A stretch of DNA of 16,394 bases from an uncultured Ruminococcus sp. (lineage in GTDB: Bacteria > Bacillota > Clostridia > Oscillospirales > Ruminococcaceae). Positions 6,567-13,243 of this stretch are shown here, piece by piece. Numbering within the stretch: the first letter of the stretch is position 1; each line of letters begins with the position of its first letter. The stretch is taken from positions 1-16,394 of the forward strand of contig CAMVIL010000006.1 in assembly GCA_947167535.1 (NCBI GenBank), written 5' to 3'. Both the position numbers and the translations under genes were made by a program. The notes below the pieces were generated by a model. That model was not told the DNA's origin. It saw only the letters and a program-made list of their open reading frames with translations, and ran no database searches.

Positions 6567-7607
6567 TCAGTACCTGAGACCTCTCAGCACGTCTACCAGA
6601 GTTCCGTTGCGCAGGGTGGCGTCCTTGACCTCTATCTGGGCGGCGGAGTAATATGCCTTTCCGCCGTTCTTGAAATGCACGAAGCACTCGACATCCGAGA
6701 ACATCTTCTCGATCTTGGTGATGTCCTGCTTGGACTCGAACATGAAGAAGGGATACTGCTGGCTGCGGACTATCTCGGTGGTGTAATTCGCCACGATATC
6801 CTGTGCCGCCTCGTCGGTATCGGGGGATGCGTAGAGAATACCCGCGATGGCGCCTGTCTCTGAGAAATAATCGGTGATGGAATTCGAGAGTATGGCGTTT
6901 ATCGAGGCCGGCGAGTACTCGTAGTGAGCGACGGTGATGCAGCCCTGTGCCCGCATTGCGCTGATAGCCTCAAGGCACTCGTCCGACTCGCCGTCGCAGC
7001 GGACGGAAGTCACGATATTATCAAGCTCGCTGACGCGGCTGATAGTCTCGCGGGTGAGCCTGCGGGGGTTGACGAAGTAGATGAACGCACACTCGGAGAA
7101 CTGAGCCGCTATGTCAAGCAGCTCGGGATACTTGTCGGTAGCGCAGATCAGCGCGTAGATGTATATACCCAGCTCCATGCCCTGACGGACTGCGCTGACG
7201 ATATCCTCGGGAGTGAGGGAATCCTCATCGTCGCCGATGGTGAATATCAGCAGGAAGGGTATATGTATCCCCAGCTCGCTGCACTTCTCGCGGAGCACTC
7301 TCGCACCGCTGGTGCAGCCGTTGTAGCCGAAATTCATTCCGAAGGTTATCAGCTTGCTGTGGTCGATCTCGTTGACGATGTTCTCGGCGAGCCGATAGTA
7401 AGAGCTGTTCTCGTTGGAAAGATATCTCTGGGTGATATCGAAGATCTCCCGCTGATTGCAGCCCTCGGCGAAATTGAGCCCGAGGTCAACAAGATTCCTG
7501 ACGCTTCTCTTGGGGTCATTCTGTATCTCTTTGAGCGCCTTAGCGATGGTAGTCCTCAGCAGCGCCTTGGTTATCTTATCATTTTTAATGCCAAATTCCA
7601 TAGACAT
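6567..7607 (-). CDS. Uncharacterised 346-aa protein, possibly with a TIM-barrel-like fold
   Basis: I do not recognise this family. The frame opens at a TTG (7616), only 2 nt after AAGGAG, which is too close; the ATG at 7607 has the same site at a spacing of about 11 nt and is preferred. The protein has no signal peptide or membrane segment, so it is probably cytosolic. A helical N-terminus (residues 1-75) leads to a region of alternating hydrophobic strands and helices (about 84-290: LITFGMNFG, IPFLLIFTIGDDE, YIYALICATD, FIYFVNPRR, CITVAHYEY, GILYASPDTD), a pattern that resembles a beta/alpha barrel, possibly a radical-SAM-like shape. No CxxxCxxC cluster motif is present; the cysteines at 50, 98, 109, 156, 173, 204, 211 and 223 are scattered. 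It is transcribed alone from its own promoter. The fold is inference; the function is unknown. Confidence 0.8.
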   Translation of the reverse strand: MSMEFGIKNDKITKALLRTTIAKALKEIQNDPKRSVRNLVDLGLNFAEGCNQREIFDITQRYLSNENSSYYRLAENIVNEIDHSKLITFGMNFGYNGCTSGARVLREKCSELGIHIPFLLIFTIGDDEDSLTPEDIVSAVRQGMELGIYIYALICATDKYPELLDIAAQFSECAFIYFVNPRRLTRETISRVSELDNIVTSVRCDGESDECLEAISAMRAQGCITVAHYEYSPASINAILSNSITDYFSETGAIAGILYASPDTDEAAQDIVANYTTEIVRSQQYPFFMFESKQDITKIEKMFSDVECFVHFKNGGKAYYSAAQIEVKDATLRNGTLVDVLRGLRY

Positions 7608-7658
7608 AAATATCAATGCTCCTTAAAACCGGCACTCTCCTACCGGCTATATAGGATT

Positions 7659-7687
7659 ATTATAACACTATTCCCGCGCCAATGCAA
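7659..7687 (-). promoter_or_regulatory. Promoter of the 346-aa hypothetical gene
   Basis: On the minus strand TTGCAT (7687-7682), a 17-nt spacer and TATAAT (7664-7659), preceded by TGT so that the -10 is extended (TGTTATAAT). Transcription would start near 7652, leaving a leader of about 45 nt that includes a short CCGG/CCGG hairpin and the AAGGAG site. Confidence 0.8.
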
Positions 7688-7710
7688 ATACCACTTTTGC
7701 GGGTTTGTCC

Positions 7711-7741
7711 AAAAAAGAACAGCCCGCTTTCGCGAGCTGCT
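7711..7741 (-). terminator. Terminator of the WG-repeat lipoprotein gene
   Basis: On the minus strand AGCAGCTCGC (7741-7732) pairs with GCGGGCTGTT (7727-7718) around a GAAA tetraloop, with two G-U pairs, followed by C and six T (7716-7711). It lies 14 nt past the stop codon of the lipoprotein gene and separates it from the next promoter. Confidence 0.85.
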
Positions 7742-7754
7742 CTGTATTGTCTTA

Positions 7755-9098
7755 TCAATATTCTGGATCCGTCCACGGATCGGGATCTACGGGCTCAGGA
7801 TCTACGGGCTCGGGATCTGTATAGGGATCGGTATCGGACCAGGGCTCGGTGTCATCGGGCTCTGTATCAGACCACGGTGTGGTATCGGTATCATCACTGG
7901 GCTCGGTATCGGACCAGGGCTCGGTGTCGATCTCGCTGTCGTCAGTAGGAGTAGGAGCGATCGGCTTTGTAACTGTAAAGGGAGCGTCGGTATAATAGGT
8001 GCTGTCAGTCGAAGAGCTGGAGCTTGCAGTGGTAGTAGTGGTTGTGGTCTCTTCCTCTTCCTCCTCACCGAAGCGGATAACTCCCCACGCATTGCCGTTG
8101 CTTACCCACGCCTTACCGTGGTGAACGGGTCTTGCCTGAGAGAACTCGATGGACTTAACAACGCACTTTCCTTCCATATTATAATAGCCGAAGGAATAGT
8201 TTATGCTGACGGGAACGAATTCCTCAGAGTAAAGGTAGGGATGGCTGGCGTTCGGATCGTCGGTGAGCTCGCCGTTGTAGGAGCTGAACACCTCATCGCA
8301 GTTGAAACCGATAAGCTCAGCGCCCTTGGAATCAACGTAGCCCCACTTGCCGTCCTTCTTCAGCGCAACAGCGGTAACGCCGGTGCCCTTGAAGGTAGGA
8401 GCATAGAAGCTCTCATACTCGAAGTCCAGCACAACGCCGTCCTGATTTACCATTCCATAGCGCTCGGTGCCGGGATCGGGTTCAACGACCTCGATGCTCA
8501 TTCCGTTATCGAGAACGTCCGCCTTGACTGCGACCACAGTCTTCTTGTCTTCGTATCTGTGAACGTTCCATTCCTCGGATTCCTTAGCGTAGTAGATAGA
8601 CTTGTTCTCTTCATCGTAGTAATACTTGACGCGGGCGCTGGACTCTCCGTAATACTGATCGGTGACCTTGCCGTCCTCGTCGAGTGTGCAGTATTCGCGC
8701 TGCTCGCCCTTTTCGTCAAGGGTATTGTAAAGCACGATCTGACCGTTGGGCGCCAGGAAGTAATACTTGTAGTTAGGCTGAACGATTATATTCCCGCCGT
8801 AGTCGATAAGTCCGTAAACGCCGCTTCTCGAAATAACCGCCAGACGCTCGTACATATCGCTCTTATCCGTGGCGTCTGGGTCTACCTGACTGCCGTCGAA
8901 CACGATTATATTCTCAGCCGCGATGGACGGCTCCAGCTGCCAGACGTAGTTGATTATCTGATTATTCTTTGCAGGCGAGGTGTCAAGATCACCGTTATAA
9001 TAATCATCGTCCTGCACGCGCGCTCCGGGCAGCGTACACCCCACCAGCAGCGCAGCCGCAGCAACTGCTGCCAGCGGCTTTAAAAATGCTTTCTTCAT
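7755..9098 (-). CDS. WG-repeat-containing surface lipoprotein with acidic low-complexity stalk
   Basis: A 447-aa predicted lipoprotein. The signal peptide ends in the lipobox LLVGC, with Cys21 as the anchored residue. Several WG-type repeats are visible: about 92-110 (SGVYGLIDYGGNIIVQPNY), 213-232 (RYGMVNQDG...), 248-271 (KDGKWGYVDSKGAELIGF) and weaker ones near 302-324 and 329-342 (NAWGVIRF). WG repeats are beta-rich and widespread in surface proteins; their ligands are mostly unknown. From residue 345 the protein turns into runs of Glu (6), Thr (7) and Ser (5), then a D/E/P/T/W-rich tail with three PWSDT[ED]P copies (394-425), which probably forms an extended stalk. A stalk at the end away from the lipid anchor is unusual. 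The ATG has a strong GGAGG site 5 nt upstream. It is transcribed alone from a consensus promoter. Function unknown. Confidence 0.88.
   Translation of the reverse strand: MKKAFLKPLAAVAAAALLVGCTLPGARVQDDDYYNGDLDTSPAKNNQIINYVWQLEPSIAAENIIVFDGSQVDPDATDKSDMYERLAVISRSGVYGLIDYGGNIIVQPNYKYYFLAPNGQIVLYNTLDEKGEQREYCTLDEDGKVTDQYYGESSARVKYYYDEENKSIYYAKESEEWNVHRYEDKKTVVAVKADVLDNGMSIEVVEPDPGTERYGMVNQDGVVLDFEYESFYAPTFKGTGVTAVALKKDGKWGYVDSKGAELIGFNCDEVFSSYNGELTDDPNASHPYLYSEEFVPVSINYSFGYYNMEGKCVVKSIEFSQARPVHHGKAWVSNGNAWGVIRFGEEEEEETTTTTTTASSSSSTDSTYYTDAPFTVTKPIAPTPTDDSEIDTEPWSDTEPSDDTDTTPWSDTEPDDTEPWSDTDPYTDPEPVDPEPVDPDPWTDPEY
7828..7928. repeat. Direct repeats encoding the PWSDTEP stalk
   Basis: A 26-nt sequence at 7828-7853 recurs exactly at 7903-7928, 75 bp apart, with a diverged copy between them at about 7855-7880. 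The repeats encode the copies of PWSDTEP in the lipoprotein tail. Exact identity at DNA level suggests recent duplication or ongoing length change by slippage or recombination. Confidence 0.85.
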
Positions 9099-9217
9099 CT
9101 TTTCCTCCTAAATGTCTGTCTCACTTTACCTTCAGCAGCAGTTTTATTTTTATCTCACAGCTGCCCCAGCCGTCACGAGGGCATACTCCCCCGTTCGAGC
9201 CATTTCTACACAGATAT

Positions 9218-9246
9218 ATTATACTACACTTTTTTTGTTACGTCAA
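9218..9246 (-). promoter_or_regulatory. Promoter of the WG-repeat lipoprotein gene
   Basis: On the minus strand TTGACG (9246-9241) and TATAAT (9223-9218) are 17 nt apart, close to full sigma-A consensus. Transcription would begin near 9211 and give a leader of about 112 nt. Small hairpins can be drawn in it (for example GCTG/CAGC around 9160) but no known riboswitch class was recognised. Confidence 0.85.
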
Positions 9247-9298
9247 TGTCTTTTATACTAAAATTAGATTGCATTTCGATTACAAAATAGTCAGCATA

Positions 9299-9757
9299 TC
9301 ACAGTATTTTCCCGTCTACGCACTCCATGACGATAGTGAAGGGACCGTCGTTCAGAAGCGACACCTTCATGTCGGCGCCGAAGCTTCCGCATTCGACTTT
9401 ACCTTTTATCAGCTTGCCGACGCAGCTCTTGAAATACTCGTACAGGCGCTCCGCCTCATCGGGCTTTCCTGCGTTGATAAAGCTGGGTCTGTTGCCGTGA
9501 GAGCAGTCGGCGTAGAGGGTAAACTGAGAGATGACCAGCATATCCCCGCCCACATCGTTTATCGAAAGATTTGTCTTGTCGTCAGAGTCGGAGAATATCC
9601 TCAGCTTCGATATCTTCTCCGCCATCTTCTCGCAGTCTGTATCGGTATCCTCATGACCCGCTCCGAGAAAAACAAGCAGACCCTTGCCGATGCTGCCGAT
9701 GACCTTGCCGTCCACCTCGACCTGCGCGCTTGTCACGCGCTGCAATACCGCCCGCAT
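9299..9757 (-). CDS. dtd: D-aminoacyl-tRNA deacylase
   Basis: A 152-aa cytosolic enzyme that hydrolyses D-amino acids wrongly attached to tRNA, protecting translation and recycling the tRNA. It is full length for the family. Diagnostic motifs are all present: MRAVLQRV at the N-terminus, SQFTLYA at 77-83, GNRPSF at 88-93 and the NDGPFT segment at 136-141, whose Gly-cisPro forms the chirality filter of the active site. The ATG (9757-9755) overlaps the stop codon of the upstream epimerase gene by one base (TAATG), so translation is likely coupled; AAGG lies about 5 nt before it. No clear terminator follows before the next gene's promoter. Identification is firm; the link to the epimerase looks like simple co-transcription. 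Confidence 0.95.
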   Translation of the reverse strand: MRAVLQRVTSAQVEVDGKVIGSIGKGLLVFLGAGHEDTDTDCEKMAEKISKLRIFSDSDDKTNLSINDVGGDMLVISQFTLYADCSHGNRPSFINAGKPDEAERLYEYFKSCVGKLIKGKVECGSFGADMKVSLLNDGPFTIVMECVDGKIL

Positions 9758-10602
9758 TATGCCTTACCTATCTCTATGCGGTAAACGTAGGAATATTCCC
9801 CGCCTGCCGCCAGAGCCTTTGCATGAGCCTTGTTCTCGATGTCGGGAGTATCGTCGTCGGCGTAAACGGGCACGCTGGTCCACGGCTCAAGACAGATGAA
9901 CTGCGCTTCGGGAGAAGTTCCCGTCCAGACCGCGATACACTCGGAATCGGGGAAGCTCAGCCTTACATACCCGCCGTCGGGCTTGCGAAGAGTAACAGCA
10001 CCGCTTGCGGGAGCATCCTTCATTATAACGTCGTACTTAAACTGCTCTCTGTTAAGGGGCAGTCGGGTCTCGCCGTCCAGAACGGTGCGCTGACCGTCGG
10101 GAAAAGGCTGAACTATAGTCTCGGGCTTTTCGTACTCTACAAAGCTCTCCCCCGCCTCGATATCGCAGATAAAGGCAGGATGTCCGCCGAGATAGAAATA
10201 CATAGTCTTCCCGCCGGTATTCTTAACGGTATGTCTGACCTCAACGCCGCCGTCGACCAGCGCGTAGGTTATATCCAGCTGAAAATCGTAAGGGTACCAC
10301 TGTCTTGTGGTATCGTCCGACGAAAGCCTGTAAGATACAGAAGTCTCCGTCTCGGCGGTCTTTTCAAAAACGCTGTCGCGGGCAAATCCGTGGTTTCCGG
10401 GCATTCTGTATTCCCTGCCGTCAGCGCGGTAGCTTCCGCTCCCGGGCGAGCAGATAAACGGGAACAGCACGGGCGCATATCTCTTCCACGCGCTCCCGCA
10501 CTGCCAGAGAAACTCCTCGCCGTTCAGTTTCAGCGAGTGTAGCTCGGCTCCGTTCTCATCGGCTGCAAAGCTAATATTTCCCAGAGTCTTTTCAGTCAGC
10601 AT
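9757..10602 (-). CDS. Aldose 1-epimerase family protein (galactose mutarotase-like, LacX type)
   Basis: A 281-aa protein of the galactose-mutarotase-like superfamily, which interconverts sugar anomers or binds related sugars. Visible family features are NHGFAR at 70-75 (His71), the GGHPAF motif at 139-144 (His141, expected catalytic acid region) and CLEPW at 237-241 (Glu239, expected catalytic base). The arrangement fits the LacX-like branch rather than classical GalM. The frame extends to a TTG at 10641, but that extension is part of an intercistronic hairpin; ATG 10602 with AGGAAG at a 7-nt spacing is the better start. It follows the tyrosine-kinase gene by 70 nt and overlaps dtd. Substrate not determined; a role in sugar handling for the nearby surface-polymer genes is possible but only suggested by position. 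Confidence 0.88.
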   Translation of the reverse strand: MLTEKTLGNISFAADENGAELHSLKLNGEEFLWQCGSAWKRYAPVLFPFICSPGSGSYRADGREYRMPGNHGFARDSVFEKTAETETSVSYRLSSDDTTRQWYPYDFQLDITYALVDGGVEVRHTVKNTGGKTMYFYLGGHPAFICDIEAGESFVEYEKPETIVQPFPDGQRTVLDGETRLPLNREQFKYDVIMKDAPASGAVTLRKPDGGYVRLSFPDSECIAVWTGTSPEAQFICLEPWTSVPVYADDDTPDIENKAHAKALAAGGEYSYVYRIEIGKA

Positions 10603-10629
10603 AGCTGTTCTTCCTTTCATTATCAGTAT

Positions 10630-10652
10630 AGGGCGGCTCAAAAAGCCGCCCT
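10630..10652 (-). terminator. Perfect stem-loop between kinase and epimerase genes
   Basis: AGGGCGGCT (10630-10638) and AGCCGCCCT (10644-10652) form a perfect 9-bp GC-rich stem with a 5-nt loop. Neither strand has a T-run directly after it, although the minus-strand loop itself is TTTTG, so it may be a weak terminator of the kinase transcript or an mRNA-end stabiliser with read-through into the epimerase and dtd genes. No convincing separate promoter was found for the epimerase. Confidence 0.5.
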
Positions 10653-10672
10653 ATGATAGCCTGTATTGATCT

Positions 10673-11488
10673 TTATTCCTCGTCTGCTTTTTTCAGCAAA
10701 GTGTTGTCGTAGCTGTAACCATAGCCGTTACCGTAACCGTAGCCATATCCATAGCCATATCTGCCGTAACGGTAATAGCCGTATCTGCCGTAACGTCTGT
10801 ATCCGCCCTTGCCGTTGGATACGGGAACTCTTGTGATAACAGTTCCGAGTACCGAACCCTTAGCGAAATCAACTGCCTCAAGTGCGTGCTGATATGCGTC
10901 ATAGGTAGAAGCACCCGACATTGCTACCATCACAACGCCCGCGATGGAATCGGTCAGTGTCAGCGCGTCGGTAACGACGTTAACGGGCGGGGTGTCTATC
11001 ATGATGTAATCATAATAATTGCCAAGTTCCGAAAGCAGCTGCTTCATATTCTCGGAAGCCAGCATCTCGGAAGGGTTGGGGGGGATAGGACCGCTGGTAA
11101 CAACGTCCAGTCCGGGGATAATGTCCTCATTGACAACAGCCTTGAAGGAGCTCATGCCCGCAAGCAGAGTCGAAAGACCCTCTTTGTTCTTCAGCTTGAA
11201 CAGCTTGTGCTGAACAGGCTTTCTCAGGTCACCGTCGATGACCAGAACTCTCGCCTGCATCTGTGCAAAAGTCAGCGCAAGGTTAGCGCAAAGGGTGGAC
11301 TTACCCTCATGCTGCATAGCACTTGTTACCGCGAACACCTTCTTGCCCTTTGTAGAGAGCGAGAACACCAGATTTGTACGAAGAGCCTTATACGCCTCTG
11401 TCGCCTGGAAGGAAAGTTCCTTATCGAGAAGCGTGGAATACTTATGCTTAGAAGACTTTTTGGTCTTCACCTTTTTTTCTTTACTCAT
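10673..11488 (-). CDS. BY-type tyrosine kinase, CpsD/CapB-like, with Tyr/Gly/Arg-rich tail
   Basis: A 271-aa cytoplasmic bacterial tyrosine kinase that partners with the adjacent CpsC/Wzz-type membrane protein to control capsule or exopolysaccharide assembly. Visible parts: EAYKALRTNLVF at 31-42 (the oligomerisation element), Walker A SAMQHEGKST at 56-65, Walker A' VLVIDGDLRKP at 81-91 and Walker B YIMIDTPP at 161-168. The tail from 230 to 260 holds 14 tyrosines alternating with Gly and Arg, which is the expected autophosphorylation cluster but unusually long and regular. The frame opens at a GTG (11497), but GGGAGG overlaps it; ATG 11488 with an 8-nt spacing is chosen. It follows the CpsC-type gene by 15 nt in the usual Gram-positive order (membrane activator, then kinase). 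Confidence 0.94.
   Translation of the reverse strand: MSKEKKVKTKKSSKHKYSTLLDKELSFQATEAYKALRTNLVFSLSTKGKKVFAVTSAMQHEGKSTLCANLALTFAQMQARVLVIDGDLRKPVQHKLFKLKNKEGLSTLLAGMSSFKAVVNEDIIPGLDVVTSGPIPPNPSEMLASENMKQLLSELGNYYDYIMIDTPPVNVVTDALTLTDSIAGVVMVAMSGASTYDAYQHALEAVDFAKGSVLGTVITRVPVSNGKGGYRRYGRYGYYRYGRYGYGYGYGYGNGYGYSYDNTLLKKADEE
10709..10801. repeat. Short repeats encoding the tyrosine-rich kinase tail
   Basis: Imperfect repeats of roughly 6-21 nt (TATCTGCCGTAACG occurs at about 10758-10771 and again near 10782-10795 on the plus strand) encode the Tyr-Gly-Arg tail of the kinase. Such units expand and contract easily, so the number of tyrosines may vary between strains. Confidence 0.7.
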
Positions 11489-11503
11489 ATACGGCACCTC
11501 CCA

Positions 11504-12265
11504 TTAAGCTTGCAGATCGGGTATCTCCGCGAGCACGGGCACATCGGAGAACCTCTTCTTGAAATCTTCAGCAGACTTGATACGGGTATCAAGCAGGAAG
11601 GAAACGATTACGATACCTACGGATACTACCATACCCATAAGGAATCCGAGAGCAGTCACCTTTCTTACATTCGGTGCGGAAGGTGCTGTGGGGACCTTTG
11701 CGGTACCGATGCTTTCAACGGAACCCGCCTTGGTAACACGAGTCAGCAGCTCGGGGGCGATAGCCGCGATGTCGCTGCAGATAGCAGCCGAAAGGCTTGC
11801 ATTCTCGGTAGTAGATGTGATCTGGATAACCTCAGTATCATTTACAGAGGAGATATTAACGCGGCCGCGGATCTGTGCTGCAGAAATGAACGGCTCGCTG
11901 TCTTTGTAGCCGATAGCAAAGACCTTCTCGAGATCTCTGATATCATACTCCTCAAAGAGCATCTCCGATACCTTGTCATAAACGATATCGTCATTGAGAA
12001 TTACGATATAGGTAGAAGCAAGAGCCTTTGAAGCCTGAATATCGGCAGCCTGTGCTCTGTCCTGCTCAACTACGGCATTCTCATTCGCGTTGTTTACATA
12101 TATTGATATAGATGACGTATACTTAACTGGCATCACAAGCTTTGCATAGGAGAAGCCCGCTATTGTACCGATCACCGTCAGCAATAAAATAAACGGCAGT
12201 CTCGAAAGCAGAAGATAGAATATTTCCCGAAGGTCTATCTCCATTTCCTTTTCGTTTTCCGTCAA
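11504..12265 (-). CDS. Polysaccharide co-polymerase / kinase activator, CpsC/Wzz-type
   Basis: A 253-aa membrane protein of the Wzz/CpsC family that sets polysaccharide chain length and activates the neighbouring BY-kinase through its cytoplasmic tail. Two membrane segments flank an extracellular domain: about residues 22-42 (PFILLLTVIGTIAGFSY) and about 203-225 (ALGFLMGMVVSVGIVIVSFLL). A proline-rich KVPTAPSAPN precedes the second segment, as is typical, and a short cytoplasmic tail (DTRIKSAEDFKKRF...) follows. The start is not certain: TTG 12265 lies 4-5 nt after GGAGG, while the internal ATG at 12244 has only a poor site, so the TTG is used. It is the first gene after a consensus promoter. 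Confidence 0.9.
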   Translation of the reverse strand: MTENEKEMEIDLREIFYLLLSRLPFILLLTVIGTIAGFSYAKLVMPVKYTSSISIYVNNANENAVVEQDRAQAADIQASKALASTYIVILNDDIVYDKVSEMLFEEYDIRDLEKVFAIGYKDSEPFISAAQIRGRVNISSVNDTEVIQITSTTENASLSAAICSDIAAIAPELLTRVTKAGSVESIGTAKVPTAPSAPNVRKVTALGFLMGMVVSVGIVIVSFLLDTRIKSAEDFKKRFSDVPVLAEIPDLQA

Positions 12266-12354
12266 TTTCCCTCCATACGAGCAGACTGAGATATCAGCAG
12301 AAAAGCCCGCTTCATTAAATAATTACGTTATTTCGCCATAATCCGACATTTAAC

Positions 12355-12383
12355 ATTATATCACGTAAAACAAACGATGTCAA
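12355..12383 (-). promoter_or_regulatory. Consensus promoter of the CpsC-type/kinase operon
   Basis: On the minus strand TTGACA (12383-12378), exactly 17 nt, then TATAAT (12360-12355): a perfect match to sigma-A consensus at both hexamers. Transcription would start near 12348. An AT-rich inverted repeat AAATAA/TTATTT (12317-12322, 12328-12333) lies in the early leader and could be an operator or a small hairpin. Confidence 0.9.
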
Positions 12384-12422
12384 GCATAGTTTTTATTTTT
12401 TCAAAAATCACTAAAATAGTAT

Positions 12423-12434
12423 CGGGATATCCCG
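12423..12434. terminator. Palindrome just after the amidohydrolase stop, possible weak terminator
   Basis: CGGGATATCCCG is a perfect 12-bp palindrome beginning 5 nt past the stop codon of the minus-strand amidohydrolase gene. As a hairpin it has only 4 bp with a 4-nt loop, and the minus-strand sequence after it is T-rich but broken (ATACTATTTTAGTGATTTTTG). It is the only candidate terminator for the teichoic-acid-type operon. Confidence 0.35.
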
Positions 12435-12439
12435 TATTA

Positions 12440-13243
12440 TTAGGCATTCATACCCAATAAACTCAGTGCATTCCTGTAAAATATCATATCTCTCTCGTCA
12501 TCGGTGAGGTCTATCCTCAGCAGCTTTTCCGCTGTGAGTGCGGCGCTGTCCCATGGACAGTCGCTTCCGAAAAGTATCCTCTCGACGCCGTGGCGGCGGA
12601 TTATCGAGAGCATGAGACTGTCGGGGCAGGCCGAGGTGAACGAGGTATCGAAGTACAGCTCACCCTCCACTCCCGCGAGGATATCATAGACCTCGTTCCA
12701 GCGTTCGTTGCCGCCGAGATGCGCCAGCACCATTTTGAGCTTCGGGTGACGCCGCCGCAGCTTCAGGGCTCTTTCGGGCGGACAGTGCACAAGGTCGGGA
12801 GAAACGACGTCGAAGCCCGCGTGGAATATCACGGGCAGTCCCAGCTCGGCGATGAATTCGTACAGCTCGTCTACTCTGGGGTCGTCCACCATGAACTTCT
12901 GGTAATCGGGGTGAAGCTTTATGCCGTGCAGACCCAGCTTTTTGATGCGCAGAGCTTCCTCGCAGCAGTCCTCGGCATCTGGATGTACGCTTCCGAAGGC
13001 GATGAGGCGCGGCTCTTCCTTATCTATCTTCGCCGCCCAGTTGTTGACCACCGTCTGCTGGGTGGGCTTGGTGGCTATTGAAAGCAGGACGCTTTTTTCA
13101 ACACCCCACTCGTCCATACGGTCGATGAGCTGTTCCGTCCTGCCGCGGGTCAGCGGCGGGAATCCGGCGTTCTTTTCCAGCTGTGCTATCGCCTTGTCGG
13201 CTATCTTGGGATTGAACGCATGGGTATGAAAATCTATTATCAT
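12440..13243 (-). CDS. Amidohydrolase-family metal-dependent hydrolase (amidohydrolase 2 type)
   Basis: A 267-aa TIM-barrel hydrolase. The metal-binding pattern is complete: DFHTH at 4-8 (His6, His8), GIKLH at 107-111 (Lys109 or the neighbouring His), IFHAG at 139-143 (His141), LAHLGG at 173-178 (His175) and FGSDCPW at 225-231 (Asp228). This matches the PF04909-type family, which includes decarboxylases and lactonases, so the reaction cannot be named. Its ATG overlaps the stop of the upstream ABC ATPase gene (ATGA, 4 nt), showing that it belongs to the surface-polymer export operon. That partnership is unusual and suggests a role in sugar-precursor or polymer metabolism, though it could simply be a passenger. 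It is the last gene of the operon. Confidence 0.88.
   Translation of the reverse strand: MIIDFHTHAFNPKIADKAIAQLEKNAGFPPLTRGRTEQLIDRMDEWGVEKSVLLSIATKPTQQTVVNNWAAKIDKEEPRLIAFGSVHPDAEDCCEEALRIKKLGLHGIKLHPDYQKFMVDDPRVDELYEFIAELGLPVIFHAGFDVVSPDLVHCPPERALKLRRRHPKLKMVLAHLGGNERWNEVYDILAGVEGELYFDTSFTSACPDSLMLSIIRRHGVERILFGSDCPWDSAALTAEKLLRIDLTDDERDMIFYRNALSLLGMNA

Noticed and set aside
6924..9083. A 719-codon open frame on the plus strand spanning two genes
   Set aside because: It runs antisense to the 346-aa gene and the WG-repeat lipoprotein and through their intergenic promoter and terminator. The protein is a low-complexity mirror of the opposite strand (for example GIGIGPGLG opposite the PWSDTEP repeats) with no ribosome binding site and no family features.
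9099..9211. A riboswitch in the leader of the WG-repeat lipoprotein
   Set aside because: Only short hairpins can be drawn and no conserved core of a known class was recognised; no expression platform is visible.
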